From NCBI GenBank assembly GCA_002314875.1, contig DCHS01000046.1, forward strand, positions 1-64,000: a stretch of 64,000 nucleotides of DNA. The letters run 5' to 3'. Source of the DNA: Prevotellaceae bacterium UBA1746. GTDB taxonomy: Bacteria; Bacteroidota; Bacteroidia; Bacteroidales; Bacteroidaceae. Below are positions 8,801 to 16,232 of the stretch, piece by piece. Both the position numbers and the translations under genes were made by a program. The notes under the pieces are model-generated. The model ran no database searches and was not told the DNA's origin. It saw only the letters and a list, made by a program, of their open reading frames with translations. Position 1 is the first letter of the stretch. Every line of letters starts with the position of its first letter.

Positions 8801-9770
8801 CGTTCAAGGATTCACGAACACCGCCGTTATCTTTCTGGCTCTCATTATAGGTTTTTCCGTCTTCATAAGTCATAAAACCTGTCTTACCTTCTTCTGCAGG
8901 AGTCCAGTAGTCACGGTTGTAAGCATTAAGATGTCCTTCGTAGAAACCAAACTTAGGAAGGAGAACAGGATTACCTGTAAGCTGGTAGAAGTCGTTCAAG
9001 AGTTCCGTCGGCTTTTCATCAACCATGAAGAACACATCGAGATAATCTTCATAATGGGTAAGTTCAACTTCACCCTTCTTCTTTGCGCCAAAATCATAAC
9101 GGCCGGGCTGGAAAGTATGCCAAAGCATACCATAACCACCCGTACTCCAATAGAAAGGCGTAGGACTTGCTACACCACCGTCAACCCAGTTGTTGGTGTT
9201 CTCAATAGCGATGCTTTCACCGCGATGGCTGAAACGTCCGTTCTGGACACCGCCACCGTAGAAGTATTCGTTGTTGTCGCAAGAGAGGGTGATAGAGGTC
9301 TTACCTTCTTCAAAGCTGACGGGACTGGTAAAGGTGAAGGCCTTTTCATTGTCCTTGTTGTAAGCCACAAGGCGACCGTCATTGAGAATGATGAGGCTCA
9401 TCTTGGGAGTCTCGATGCTGTAGGAACCGTTGGCTTCGGCCTTCAACTCGAGAACGCCGGTGTTGCGACGAGGATTCTTCACCAGAATCTCTGCCTCGGG
9501 TTCAGCCTTCGGATTACGAATAATTCCACCGTGGTTGTCCTGGAAAAGACGCACGATGTTATCTCCGTAAAAATCGAGAGCCATCATGGTGTTGTCAGCA
9601 AAATACACCTCAAAGGTAGTATTGTTCAACTGCTGAACCTTTGTAACTTTGCTTGTTGTCTGCTCAACACCCTGAACATCAGCGTTACCAGTAAAAGCGT
9701 TGTTAGCATATCCTGCCATCGTTGACAGGAAGGCACAAGCCACAAAGGCTGAAAGATATTTCTTCTTCAT
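5862..9770 (-). CDS. Secreted GH31 alpha-glucosidase-type enzyme with FN3, discoidin, dockerin-like and cohesin-like modules
   Basis: 1302 residues with a signal peptide (about 22). The catalytic part (about 35-700) has the GH31 features: Asp431 in LKTDVAW as likely nucleophile, Asp483 in IWSGDQTGGDW as likely acid/base, then SGLSGQPNITSDVDG. Downstream come an FN3-like module (about 846-928), an F5/8C-type discoidin module (about 935-1090), two EF-hand-like loops of dockerin type (GDINRDGRIDEND near 1100 and GDINGNGLIDAYD near 1136), and a C-terminal cohesin-like beta-sandwich (about 1165-1302). It ends a minus-strand group with a GEVED protein and a GH29 fucosidase. GH31 members cleave alpha-glucosides or alpha-xylosides; in this setting, trimming of glucose-capped glycans is a reasonable guess. 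Substrate not proven by sequence. Confidence 0.92.
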   Translation of the reverse strand: MKKKYLSAFVACAFLSTMAGYANNAFTGNADVQGVEQTTSKVTKVQQLNNTTFEVYFADNTMMALDFYGDNIVRLFQDNHGGIIRNPKAEPEAEILVKNPRRNTGVLELKAEANGSYSIETPKMSLIILNDGRLVAYNKDNEKAFTFTSPVSFEEGKTSITLSCDNNEYFYGGGVQNGRFSHRGESIAIENTNNWVDGGVASPTPFYWSTGGYGMLWHTFQPGRYDFGAKKKGEVELTHYEDYLDVFFMVDEKPTELLNDFYQLTGNPVLLPKFGFYEGHLNAYNRDYWTPAEEGKTGFMTYEDGKTYNESQKDNGGVRESLNGELEGKYGQSNNYQWSARAAIDRYLDNDMPLGWFLPNDGYGAGYGQTPTLDGNIANLKSFGDYARDKGVEIGLWTQSDLHPKEGIEALLQRDIVKEVRDAGVRVLKTDVAWVGWGYSFGLNGVADVGEIMPYYGNNARPFIISLDGWAGTQRYAGIWSGDQTGGDWEYIRFHIPTFIGSGLSGQPNITSDVDGIFGGKNIPVNVREFQWKTYTPMELNMDGWGMNPKYPQALGEPATSLNRWYLKQKSMLLPYQYTIAREAVDGMPMIRAMFLEYPNEYTLGKATQYQFMFGPNFLVAPIYKETKADKDGNDIRNGIYLPEGTWYDYFTGEKYEGNRIVNNFDAPLWKIPLFAKAGAIIPLTNPNNNPKGIDPHFREFEIWPAGQSEFTSYDDDGNTQAYLGGACTTTRVKCKQEGDKVKVKIEKTEGDFREFEPMKRTQFIIHATKAPKDVVVKVNGKKVLAAYTFNETMPWHFTREAVPAGVTYPTMPSHIQIGMEEVDVKNAEIEVEIKGWQNSPADPLLKTHGALQAPVFDNAASVAHAYDLSPAWTKVEGADFYEVEFGGMNYSTIKDNTLSFEDLQAQTDYNFKVRAVNADGVSDWTAFNFATIVDPLEWAVKDVRGTTTCKNQGGQGVNKLFDRDEKTIWHTDWSNDPKAVPFDLIVDLRSVNQLERLEYIPREDAGNGTITKGTYCISSDRQHWSEPVEFTWARNGEKKTISFYGGSINQDGIASLDLRPDLAPEARYIKFNVTEAAGNFGSGSEMYIFRVPGTEGKYQGDINRDGRIDENDLTSYMNYTGLRAKDGDFDYVSIGDINGNGLIDAYDISCVSVELDGGIRNDNNPVAGSLVLTASKNGAEVKGSVVTLAAGDEISILVSGKDLNRVNGLSFALPYDQTLVEYAGIELIDMKDMVNLTYDRLHSDKTKALYPTFVNRGNNYLLENGSPELFRLKFKAKKAGKFDIKMLDGILVDRNLGSVSF

Positions 9771-9805
9771 TTAATAAAATCAGTTATATACAATATCGTA
9801 TAAAA

Positions 9806-9828
9806 GCCATTGGCCAGAGACCAATGGC
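9806..9828 (-). terminator. Hairpin between the GEVED protein and GH31 genes
   Basis: A perfect 8-bp stem (9806-9813 with 9821-9828), loop of 7 nt, followed on the minus strand by CTTTTATA. It lies in the 71-nt gap between stop and next start and could partly terminate or stabilise the upstream mRNA. Confidence 0.6.
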
Positions 9829-9841
9829 ATTTATTCAAAGA

Positions 9842-12178
9842 TTAGTGGAGGACTTTGCGGCCAGCTTCAATATAGATGCCCTGAGGCAACATGGAATTCT
9901 GAACGCGACGCCCCTGGAGATTGTAGATAGCGTCATTGCTATTCTGCATCTCAGGAGCAATGATGCCAACGGGAATCTCTACGGCTTCAAGGGCAGAAAC
10001 ACCGAAAATTGTAATGTAACCCCAACCCCAAGCGTCTTCGGTAGCTATGTCGTAGTCAAAGGTAACGGATTCAATAGCCTTTTCCTGATCTACATCAACC
10101 ATCTGCTCGGAAAGCGAATAGTTTCCAGCTTCAAAGTGCTCGTTGTTGGCAGGACCACTGGTGTAGGTATAACGCCAACGGGCACTTACACCATAGGCAG
10201 GAGTGCTGACATGGCCCCAGTCGGGAGTCTCGAGGGGGAAGGCCTCGCTATGGGTTCCATCGGCATAATTCAAGGTTGCCTTGTAAGCCAAAGCGTAATT
10301 TTCCTTGTTGGCACCAACAACAGCAAAACCTAACTGCTCAGCCTTTACAGGATTGGCAAAAACCAAAGTACCGGAAGTTGCGGTCTTGTGGTTGGTCCAA
10401 TACTGGGTATCCTTGGTCAGGACAAGACAATTGTCACCAGCACCGTCTGCCAATTGGTACTTATGTCCTGCGCTCGTTGTGAAAGCGAGATCCTCTGGGA
10501 GAACAGTATAGCCCGTAGGCATACCATCATAAGGCTGGATGAGCTGTGATCCGTGCGTATCCAGTGGACCTCGCGCCGTAGGGCCCGCTTCAAAACCGTT
10601 ATAGATGCAGTCTGCATTCCAACCACTCTGGATGGCAACGGGAATGGAAGCCTGAGGTTCGTCGGAAGGTTCGGGATCAGGAGTATCCTTATCTTCTACC
10701 ATTACGCCTTCGATGAGGACATCACCGTCGAGAACTTCTGCAGGAATTTCGATTTCGTTATTTTCATCGAACTTGCTGGCAGGATAGAACTCGGTTACGA
10801 ACTGAGGATTGCTATGAACGAGAGAGTCACCGTTAAGGTTGTAACCATGGCGAACATAGATACCACCGTTTCTGAAGCCCTTTTCAGGAACACTCTTCAC
10901 ACGGAGAGGAGTCATGAAGGCGTGCTTGTATCCGCCGCTGAAAGTAGTACCGTCAGCCACTACGACTTCACCGTTACGTTGAGCATTGAGAACGGTGATT
11001 TCATCTTCGTGAACATTGAGGAGAACATCCATGATGTGACCTGCGGTCTGAATAATGCTATAGTCAGCATCGGTGCTACCGGAAGGTTCGATGCAGTTTC
11101 TGTCCACCTTGAAACGCATACGATATAGACCCTTCTTCAAATCTGCGGGAACAGTGAATGCAGGAGGATTCATCGTGTTCTGACTCGCTACACTCTCGCC
11201 ATTACTATTGAGGCCGTTGAAGAGTGAATAAGTCATTACATCACTGCCCTCTGCAGGCTTACCGTCAGCTTCGAGTGCAGTACTGAACTTACCATTGTTA
11301 TCTCTGTCGAGGTAAACATAACCGTTCAAACCTGAACTACCAGCACTGTAATTGAAAGTAGTAGTGAAGGAGTCACCGGGCTTTGCAGCAAGGCGAGTCG
11401 TGATGTTGTTGGTATAAAGGGTAACATTGGTTGTTGTAGCACTGGTCTTTGTAGTCGTCGAAGTTCCTGCAATGTTTGTCTTTACAGAAACGAGACGGCG
11501 GGAAGTACCCTGCGTTGACTTCTGATTTTCAACGAAGCTCAGGGGATAGTCACCAACGAGAGCAATACGGGGAACATCGCTCTTGTTGACTACGATGTCA
11601 TCCATATAAGCTACGAAAGGAGATTTCAGACGATGAGTGGATTCACAGTCAAAGACAAAGACGAGACTGTAAATGTCAATGTTGCCTGCACCCTGAATGG
11701 GGAAGATAACATCGCTCCACTTGTCTGTGGTTGCGCTGTTAATGGCTAAAGCGGTAGCCTGAACAACATCAGTATGCTGATGAGCCCATTCGTCGTTGCT
11801 GTGCTTACCAAGAGCAATGATGAGGCAACGGCCTTCAACAGGCTTGTTGAGCATAACATGAACATACTTCATCTCAGGAGTAAGTTCAAAACGCTGGTCG
11901 GGAGCAAGATCCACGCGAGCACCATAGAGGTTGGAGCCGTAGAGTGAACGCTGGCAACCGAGGACATAATCAGAGGGGTTAACTTCGTCCAAGAACGGAT
12001 TCTTAACAACGGCGCAGTTTCCTGTAAGCTGACCTGTACGGAAAGGAGATTCTTCCCAGAAGTCATACACACCGACACCCGTATAATCACCCGCTTCGGG
12101 TTCAAAACTTACCTGTGCAGAAGCTCCCAAAGCAAAGAGGGAGAGGCAGGAAGCAGAAAGAATATGCTGTAATTTCAT
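9842..12178 (-). CDS. Large secreted GEVED-domain protein, copy 1
   Basis: 778 residues, signal peptide of about 21. The first part (22-200) is a carbohydrate-binding-like beta region whose opening (VGVYDFWEESPFRTGQLTGN) recurs in the protein at 23993. A GEVED domain follows (about 255-370, YVYLDRDNNGKF and GSDVMTYSLF). A further beta domain is at about 520-740. The C-terminus carries the short YNLQGRRV...GIYI..GRKV tail seen on several secreted proteins of this window. It lies 20 nt downstream of a GH29 fucosidase gene, the same order as its paralogue, so the two are probably used together at the cell surface. Function otherwise unknown; glycan binding is an inference. Confidence 0.75.
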   Translation of the reverse strand: MKLQHILSASCLSLFALGASAQVSFEPEAGDYTGVGVYDFWEESPFRTGQLTGNCAVVKNPFLDEVNPSDYVLGCQRSLYGSNLYGARVDLAPDQRFELTPEMKYVHVMLNKPVEGRCLIIALGKHSNDEWAHQHTDVVQATALAINSATTDKWSDVIFPIQGAGNIDIYSLVFVFDCESTHRLKSPFVAYMDDIVVNKSDVPRIALVGDYPLSFVENQKSTQGTSRRLVSVKTNIAGTSTTTKTSATTTNVTLYTNNITTRLAAKPGDSFTTTFNYSAGSSGLNGYVYLDRDNNGKFSTALEADGKPAEGSDVMTYSLFNGLNSNGESVASQNTMNPPAFTVPADLKKGLYRMRFKVDRNCIEPSGSTDADYSIIQTAGHIMDVLLNVHEDEITVLNAQRNGEVVVADGTTFSGGYKHAFMTPLRVKSVPEKGFRNGGIYVRHGYNLNGDSLVHSNPQFVTEFYPASKFDENNEIEIPAEVLDGDVLIEGVMVEDKDTPDPEPSDEPQASIPVAIQSGWNADCIYNGFEAGPTARGPLDTHGSQLIQPYDGMPTGYTVLPEDLAFTTSAGHKYQLADGAGDNCLVLTKDTQYWTNHKTATSGTLVFANPVKAEQLGFAVVGANKENYALAYKATLNYADGTHSEAFPLETPDWGHVSTPAYGVSARWRYTYTSGPANNEHFEAGNYSLSEQMVDVDQEKAIESVTFDYDIATEDAWGWGYITIFGVSALEAVEIPVGIIAPEMQNSNDAIYNLQGRRVQNSMLPQGIYIEAGRKVLH

Positions 12179-12198
12179 AATAACATCAAATTAACGGG

Positions 12199-13707
12199 TT
12201 AGAAAACTGCGATCTTTTCGAGGGTGGGACAAGCCTTAGCGCTCTTAATGGTAATGCGGACATACTTTGCATCATAGCCATTGCCATAGTTTGAAGTGCT
12301 GCCATTCAAAGGAATGATGCGCTTGTAACCTATGGTGGTGCAAATGCTGCTTGCACGCTTTGACCATGAATTGCCGTCAGCAGAAGTTTCAATAGTGAAG
12401 CTCTGAACGCGCTGGCCAAGGTTTACATGTTCCTGGAGCATAACGAAATGAACATTCTGTGTTTCTTCCCAAGAGAGGGTGATAGTGGCAGAAGTAACAT
12501 CGTCGTTGGTAGCCCAATAGGTTTCCGTGCTGCCATCGAGAGCGTTCTTTACATCAAAAGTACGATTAGCACCTGCGGAACGGGTATCAGAAGCCTCAAC
12601 CTTTGCGGTCTGTGCGAGGTCATTGCCGAGACGCTCCTTCAAGAGAGCACCCATGCCTTCGAGAGCGGTAACATCGTGATCGGGAAGCAAACCGCGCTTA
12701 TCGGGGGGCATATTGAGAATCAGAGTCGCGTTACGACCTACGGTTTCGAGATACATCTGGAAAAGACGCTCTGCGGTCTGTGCGCTTTCACCATCGTGAT
12801 AGAACCAACCTTTCGTTGTGCCCTTGGCATCGCTTTCGCCAGGGAGCCAGAACCAACCGTCTTCGGTACCGGTTTCTGCATTGGGCTGGTCCTTACCGTC
12901 AACACGGTTATCGGTCAGCCAGTTGGTAACACCGGCATAACCGCTTTCATTACCAATCCAACGAGCTTCACCACCGACACCCCAGAGTACACAGTCAGGG
13001 CAGACTGCGTGAACGGTGTCACGGAGATTAGGAACATCGTAATAGGTCGCACGGTCAACGCTGATGGTCGTATTTTTTCCACCATAATAACCGCTACCGC
13101 CGTTAGCACCGTCGAACCACATTTCGAACTGGTCAGAACCATACTGTGCCAATTCTGAGCACTGACGGAGGAATACATCGGTTACATATTTCTGCGTACC
13201 ATAGTATTCGGAATTACGGTCCCAGGGAGAAACATAGAAACCGTACTTCATGCCGAGTTTCTGTGCTGCTGCGGCGAAATCACGGGGGATGTTGGTATTA
13301 CGGGCATTGGTACCGCCACAACTGCTGACGCAGTGCTTGGTGGTCTCAGTAGGCCAGAGGCAGAAACCGTCGTGATGCTTTACCACGGCAATACCACCTC
13401 GCATACCGGCTGCCTTACAAGCTGTAAGCCACTGTTCTGGATTAGGAACCTGAGTGGGAGCGAATTTGCTTTCGGATTCATCACCATTACCCCATTCAAG
13501 ACCAGTAAAGGTATTCATACCAAAATGGAAGAAACCATAGAATTCGGTCTGCATCCACTTCAACTGACGAGGAGCGGGAACGGGGAAAACCTTCGCGGGC
13601 TCATTGTCAGGATTGGGCAAATTTTCATTGACGATAGTCAGTCCCTGTGCTGATGTAGCAAGAGATCCGAACATTGCCAAGATTGCCATTGTGAAACTCT
13701 TTTTCAT
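12199..13707 (-). CDS. GH29 alpha-L-fucosidase with C-terminal discoidin domain, copy 1
   Basis: 502 residues, signal peptide of about 20. Typical GH29 landmarks: FYGFFHFGMNTF near 57, KHHDGFCLWPT at 110-120, YVSPWDRN near 158, and MWFDG with Asp199 as the expected nucleophile. The last 135 residues form an F5/8C-type carbohydrate-binding domain (YWATNDD, VMLQEHVNLGQRVQSF, YVRITI). GH29 enzymes remove alpha-L-fucose; exact linkage cannot be read. First gene of an operon with the GEVED protein and probably GH31, driven from the promoter at 13763-13794. Confidence 0.93.
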   Translation of the reverse strand: MKKSFTMAILAMFGSLATSAQGLTIVNENLPNPDNEPAKVFPVPAPRQLKWMQTEFYGFFHFGMNTFTGLEWGNGDESESKFAPTQVPNPEQWLTACKAAGMRGGIAVVKHHDGFCLWPTETTKHCVSSCGGTNARNTNIPRDFAAAAQKLGMKYGFYVSPWDRNSEYYGTQKYVTDVFLRQCSELAQYGSDQFEMWFDGANGGSGYYGGKNTTISVDRATYYDVPNLRDTVHAVCPDCVLWGVGGEARWIGNESGYAGVTNWLTDNRVDGKDQPNAETGTEDGWFWLPGESDAKGTTKGWFYHDGESAQTAERLFQMYLETVGRNATLILNMPPDKRGLLPDHDVTALEGMGALLKERLGNDLAQTAKVEASDTRSAGANRTFDVKNALDGSTETYWATNDDVTSATITLSWEETQNVHFVMLQEHVNLGQRVQSFTIETSADGNSWSKRASSICTTIGYKRIIPLNGSTSNYGNGYDAKYVRITIKSAKACPTLEKIAVF

Positions 13708-13762
13708 ACTATTTAGTTTTATCGGTTTGTCTTTTCGTAAAACAAAGTTTTAAATATGTCTG

Positions 13763-13794
13763 CAAAGGTACAAAGAAAGCCCCATTTGAGCAAA
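13763..13794 (-). promoter_or_regulatory. Promoter of the GH29/GEVED/GH31 operon, overlapping a terminator
   Basis: Minus strand TTTG (13791-13794), 20 nt, TACCTTTG (13763-13770). The -33 element lies in the loop of the hairpin that terminates the preceding gene. Confidence 0.75.
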
Positions 13795-13805
13795 TCAAAT
13801 GGGGC
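13779..13805 (-). terminator. Terminator of the 405-residue secreted protein gene
   Basis: A perfect 11-bp stem (13779-13789 with 13795-13805) with loop GCAAA, T-rich on both flanks. It lies 47 nt after the stop at 13853. Confidence 0.8.
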
Positions 13806-13852
13806 ATTTTTTTCTAAACGATTAAAAATCGTTCTACAAAGAATATAAATTC

Positions 13853-15070
13853 TTATTTCTGAACAAACTTACGACGGTTGCGGATATAAATCTGACCGTT
13901 TGTCATGTTAGAAACCTGGCGGCCGGAGAGATCATAGGGAGTACCCTTTACCTGTTCGGTTTCAACAGCCTTGATGCTCTGCTGGGTGAGCTGTTCGTTT
14001 TCAATGACATCCCATGCAGAACCCTTGTCGTCTGCACTCCAAATGCTGACGGGATACTGCAACTGAGGACATGCACAGAGATAACCCATGCTCCAGGTAC
14101 CGCTGTTGAAGGTAAAGAAGCTGTTATCTTCGGTAAGACCAATGTTTATGGGAGTGGGGGCTTCAACAAGATAAGCTGCGAAACAGTCACCAGGAGTTAC
14201 AAGATAGAGACCGGTTCCTACATTGCGAAGGTAAGCCTTAGTTCCTGCAGGGTTGGTAAGAAGCTGCCAAGCGTTGTTGGGATCGTTGAGATCAACTTCT
14301 TCAGCATACATACCACAGTTATCGGGAATGGTAACTTCGTCGTTGTAAACTTCACCAATGAAAGCAATAGCAGAACAATCAGCACTGCAATGGGACATAA
14401 ACTCTTCGTCAACTGACCAGTCGGGGCTGTAAATCAAAGTACCAAGGCCATTCGCATTGACAACATTGTAAACATGACCAGCCTGGAGATCGTAGAGGTT
14501 CACGGGAGACTGGGGATCGGGATCAGGATCGGGGTCAGGATCGGGATCGGGGTCGGGATCGGGGTCGGGGTCGATAGGATCTACGCTACCGCCGTCTTCG
14601 TAGGAGAAGTCAGCGTTAGAATCGTTTGCCTCATAAACGAACCAGAGAAGATCGTTCTTCTTATCGGTATAAACACCAGAGCCTAAGTCTGCATTATCGC
14701 AGCTGATACCGTAAGACTGACCGGCAACATAAACCTCATAGAGATTGTCTTCGTAAGATTCTACGAATTCCCAAACGGTAGGATTTGTGGTACCTGCGTT
14801 CCATTCGGGCCAGTTTGCAATACCGAAATACTTGCTACCGCAAGAAAGAATGAAACCGCCGTTGGTAGCATTGAATACAAAGGGAGTACCCAACTCGCGA
14901 AGAGAAGCACCACTCTGCTCATCAGCATTGATAGCATCTTCACCATCAGTCAAGGCGAGGTAATAGTCCGTACCAGCGAACTGGAGCACGTACTTCTTGT
15001 CTGAGCTGAACTGTGCCCATGCCTGAACACTGGCAAGAACCAGGAGTAAAAGCGTAAAGATTTTTTTCAT
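13853..15070 (-). CDS. Secreted protein with Asp-Pro repeat linker and YDLSGR-type tail
   Basis: 405 residues. The start at 15070 is chosen because it opens a clean signal peptide (MKKIFTLLLLVLASVQAWA); the ATG at 15127 would add 19 unlikely residues. Two similar beta-rich halves, each resembling a ricin-like or MAC-type binding fold, are joined by a run of about eleven Asp-Pro pairs. The C-terminus has the short tail motif (YDLSGRQV...QIYIRNRRK). Not assigned to a family. It follows the N-glycan operon on the same strand, separated by a long hairpin, so it may be an accessory surface or secreted binding protein of that locus. Confidence 0.7.
   Translation of the reverse strand: MKKIFTLLLLVLASVQAWAQFSSDKKYVLQFAGTDYYLALTDGEDAINADEQSGASLRELGTPFVFNATNGGFILSCGSKYFGIANWPEWNAGTTNPTVWEFVESYEDNLYEVYVAGQSYGISCDNADLGSGVYTDKKNDLLWFVYEANDSNADFSYEDGGSVDPIDPDPDPDPDPDPDPDPDPDPQSPVNLYDLQAGHVYNVVNANGLGTLIYSPDWSVDEEFMSHCSADCSAIAFIGEVYNDEVTIPDNCGMYAEEVDLNDPNNAWQLLTNPAGTKAYLRNVGTGLYLVTPGDCFAAYLVEAPTPINIGLTEDNSFFTFNSGTWSMGYLCACPQLQYPVSIWSADDKGSAWDVIENEQLTQQSIKAVETEQVKGTPYDLSGRQVSNMTNGQIYIRNRRKFVQK
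14511..14576 (-). repeat. GATCCC/GACCCC repeat encoding the Asp-Pro linker
   Basis: Tandem 6-bp units within the gene at 13853-15070 encode repeated Asp-Pro. Such repeats change length easily by slippage in steps that keep the frame. Confidence 0.9.
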
Positions 15071-15116
15071 AAATAAATGTTTTAAGTTATAATGAGTTGT
15101 TTGAAAACAAAGAACC

Positions 15117-15189
15117 AACAATTGCACTCACTTGGCCCATAAACCTTATAAACCTATAAACCTTTATGGTTCAAGTGAGTGCAATTGTT
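15117..15189 (-). terminator. Long hairpin after the N-glycan operon
   Basis: A perfect 18-bp inverted repeat (15117-15134 with 15172-15189), extended inward by CCATAAA/TTTATGG, encloses GGTTTAT-type repeats. It begins 8 nt after the stop at 15198. It may end or stabilise the operon mRNA; there is no strong T-run, so full termination is uncertain. Confidence 0.7.
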
Positions 15190-15197
15190 CTTATTGT

Positions 15198-16217
15198 TTA
15201 TTCAGCATAAACGCGGAGAGCGGAGAGAGTCGGATGATTCTTGTTAGCGTAGTCAAGGGTCAGACGGAGGTAGCGGCATTCTGCACCACCATAGAGACCG
15301 ACAAACTGGAAACCATCGACATTCAGTGAACCATCAGTACCGCATTCTGTCCATTCTACACCATCCTTGGAGATATCCCACTTAACGGTGTTGAAGGTAT
15401 AAGCGGTATTTCTATAAGCGGTATGCTTGAAAGAACAGCAGGCAGCAACAGCTGTCACCTTATAATTCTTCTGCATATCAATGATTACTTCTTTGCTGTC
15501 CGTGAGTTTAATAGAACCACTGTAAGCATCGATAAGGGTGTAACCCGTGGTACCGTCTTTTTCTGTTATTTCATCCATTTCGTCACCACCAAAGATGAGA
15601 GTAGGATCCTGTTCTACACCACCACAAGTAACGGTCCAACCGCTGTAGTCAGTAATTTTCGTACCTACAACATCTTCAATGGACTCAAGGGGTTTATTGG
15701 CCTTGTAAACTGTAGTTACTCTGAAATAACTGACACCATAGTCCTCACTTACTGCACCACCAACGGGATTTGCAAGGCGGACAGCCACAAGGTATTCACC
15801 TGAGCCACCGAGGGAGGCAAGGCCTTCGTTGTTGGCTATCAATTGTAATTTCTCTTCGGCAATGAGTTGGCCTTCGGGAATGGTTACATAGGGAGTTTTG
15901 AGGGCAATTGCATTTGCAGGCATTGCGAGGTATTCGGTGCCATGCTCTTCATTGTAAGCCTCAACGAGTTCAGGAACGATTTCTGCAGAAACCGTAGCAC
16001 CGGTGGTCTTGGTACAACGCACCGTCATTTCTGCGGTAAATGCACCGAAAGTACCGACGGGGGTCAACTGTACTTCGTATACGGGCAAGGATGCACCATC
16101 ACGGATATAAATCAGGTTGTTGGGATTTCCCACAACATCATAGGTCTCTTCTTCGCTACACGCTGTGAAACCCACAGCGGTCATCAAGAGCGCAAATCCA
16201 AAAAGAATCTTTTTCAT
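15198..16217 (-). CDS. DUF1735 / discoidin surface lipoprotein (glycan-binding)
   Basis: 339 residues, lipoprotein signal with Cys20 (GFTACSEEE). The start at 16217 is preferred to the ATG four codons upstream because it begins the MKK signal sequence. Residues about 30-170 match DUF1735 (BT_3987-N-terminal-like), a domain seen in N-glycan loci. Residues about 185-339 match an F5/8C discoidin-type domain ending in YLRLTLDYANKNHPTLSALRVY. Last gene of the SusC-SusD-GH18 operon, 15 nt after its neighbour. Likely a cell-surface glycan-binding protein; no catalytic motif seen. Confidence 0.85.
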   Translation of the reverse strand: MKKILFGFALLMTAVGFTACSEEETYDVVGNPNNLIYIRDGASLPVYEVQLTPVGTFGAFTAEMTVRCTKTTGATVSAEIVPELVEAYNEEHGTEYLAMPANAIALKTPYVTIPEGQLIAEEKLQLIANNEGLASLGGSGEYLVAVRLANPVGGAVSEDYGVSYFRVTTVYKANKPLESIEDVVGTKITDYSGWTVTCGGVEQDPTLIFGGDEMDEITEKDGTTGYTLIDAYSGSIKLTDSKEVIIDMQKNYKVTAVAACCSFKHTAYRNTAYTFNTVKWDISKDGVEWTECGTDGSLNVDGFQFVGLYGGAECRYLRLTLDYANKNHPTLSALRVYAE

Positions 16218-16232
16218 AATGCTGAACATGAT

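Noticed and set aside
7680..9725. 681-codon open frame on the plus strand
   Set aside because: It lies fully antisense to the GH31 gene, which has signal peptide, catalytic motifs and domains; the antisense translation has no recognisable features and follows from the codon bias of GH31.
14511..14576. Regular short repeat that could be mistaken for a CRISPR or satellite
   Set aside because: Six-bp units in frame within a gene, encoding Asp-Pro; no spacers.
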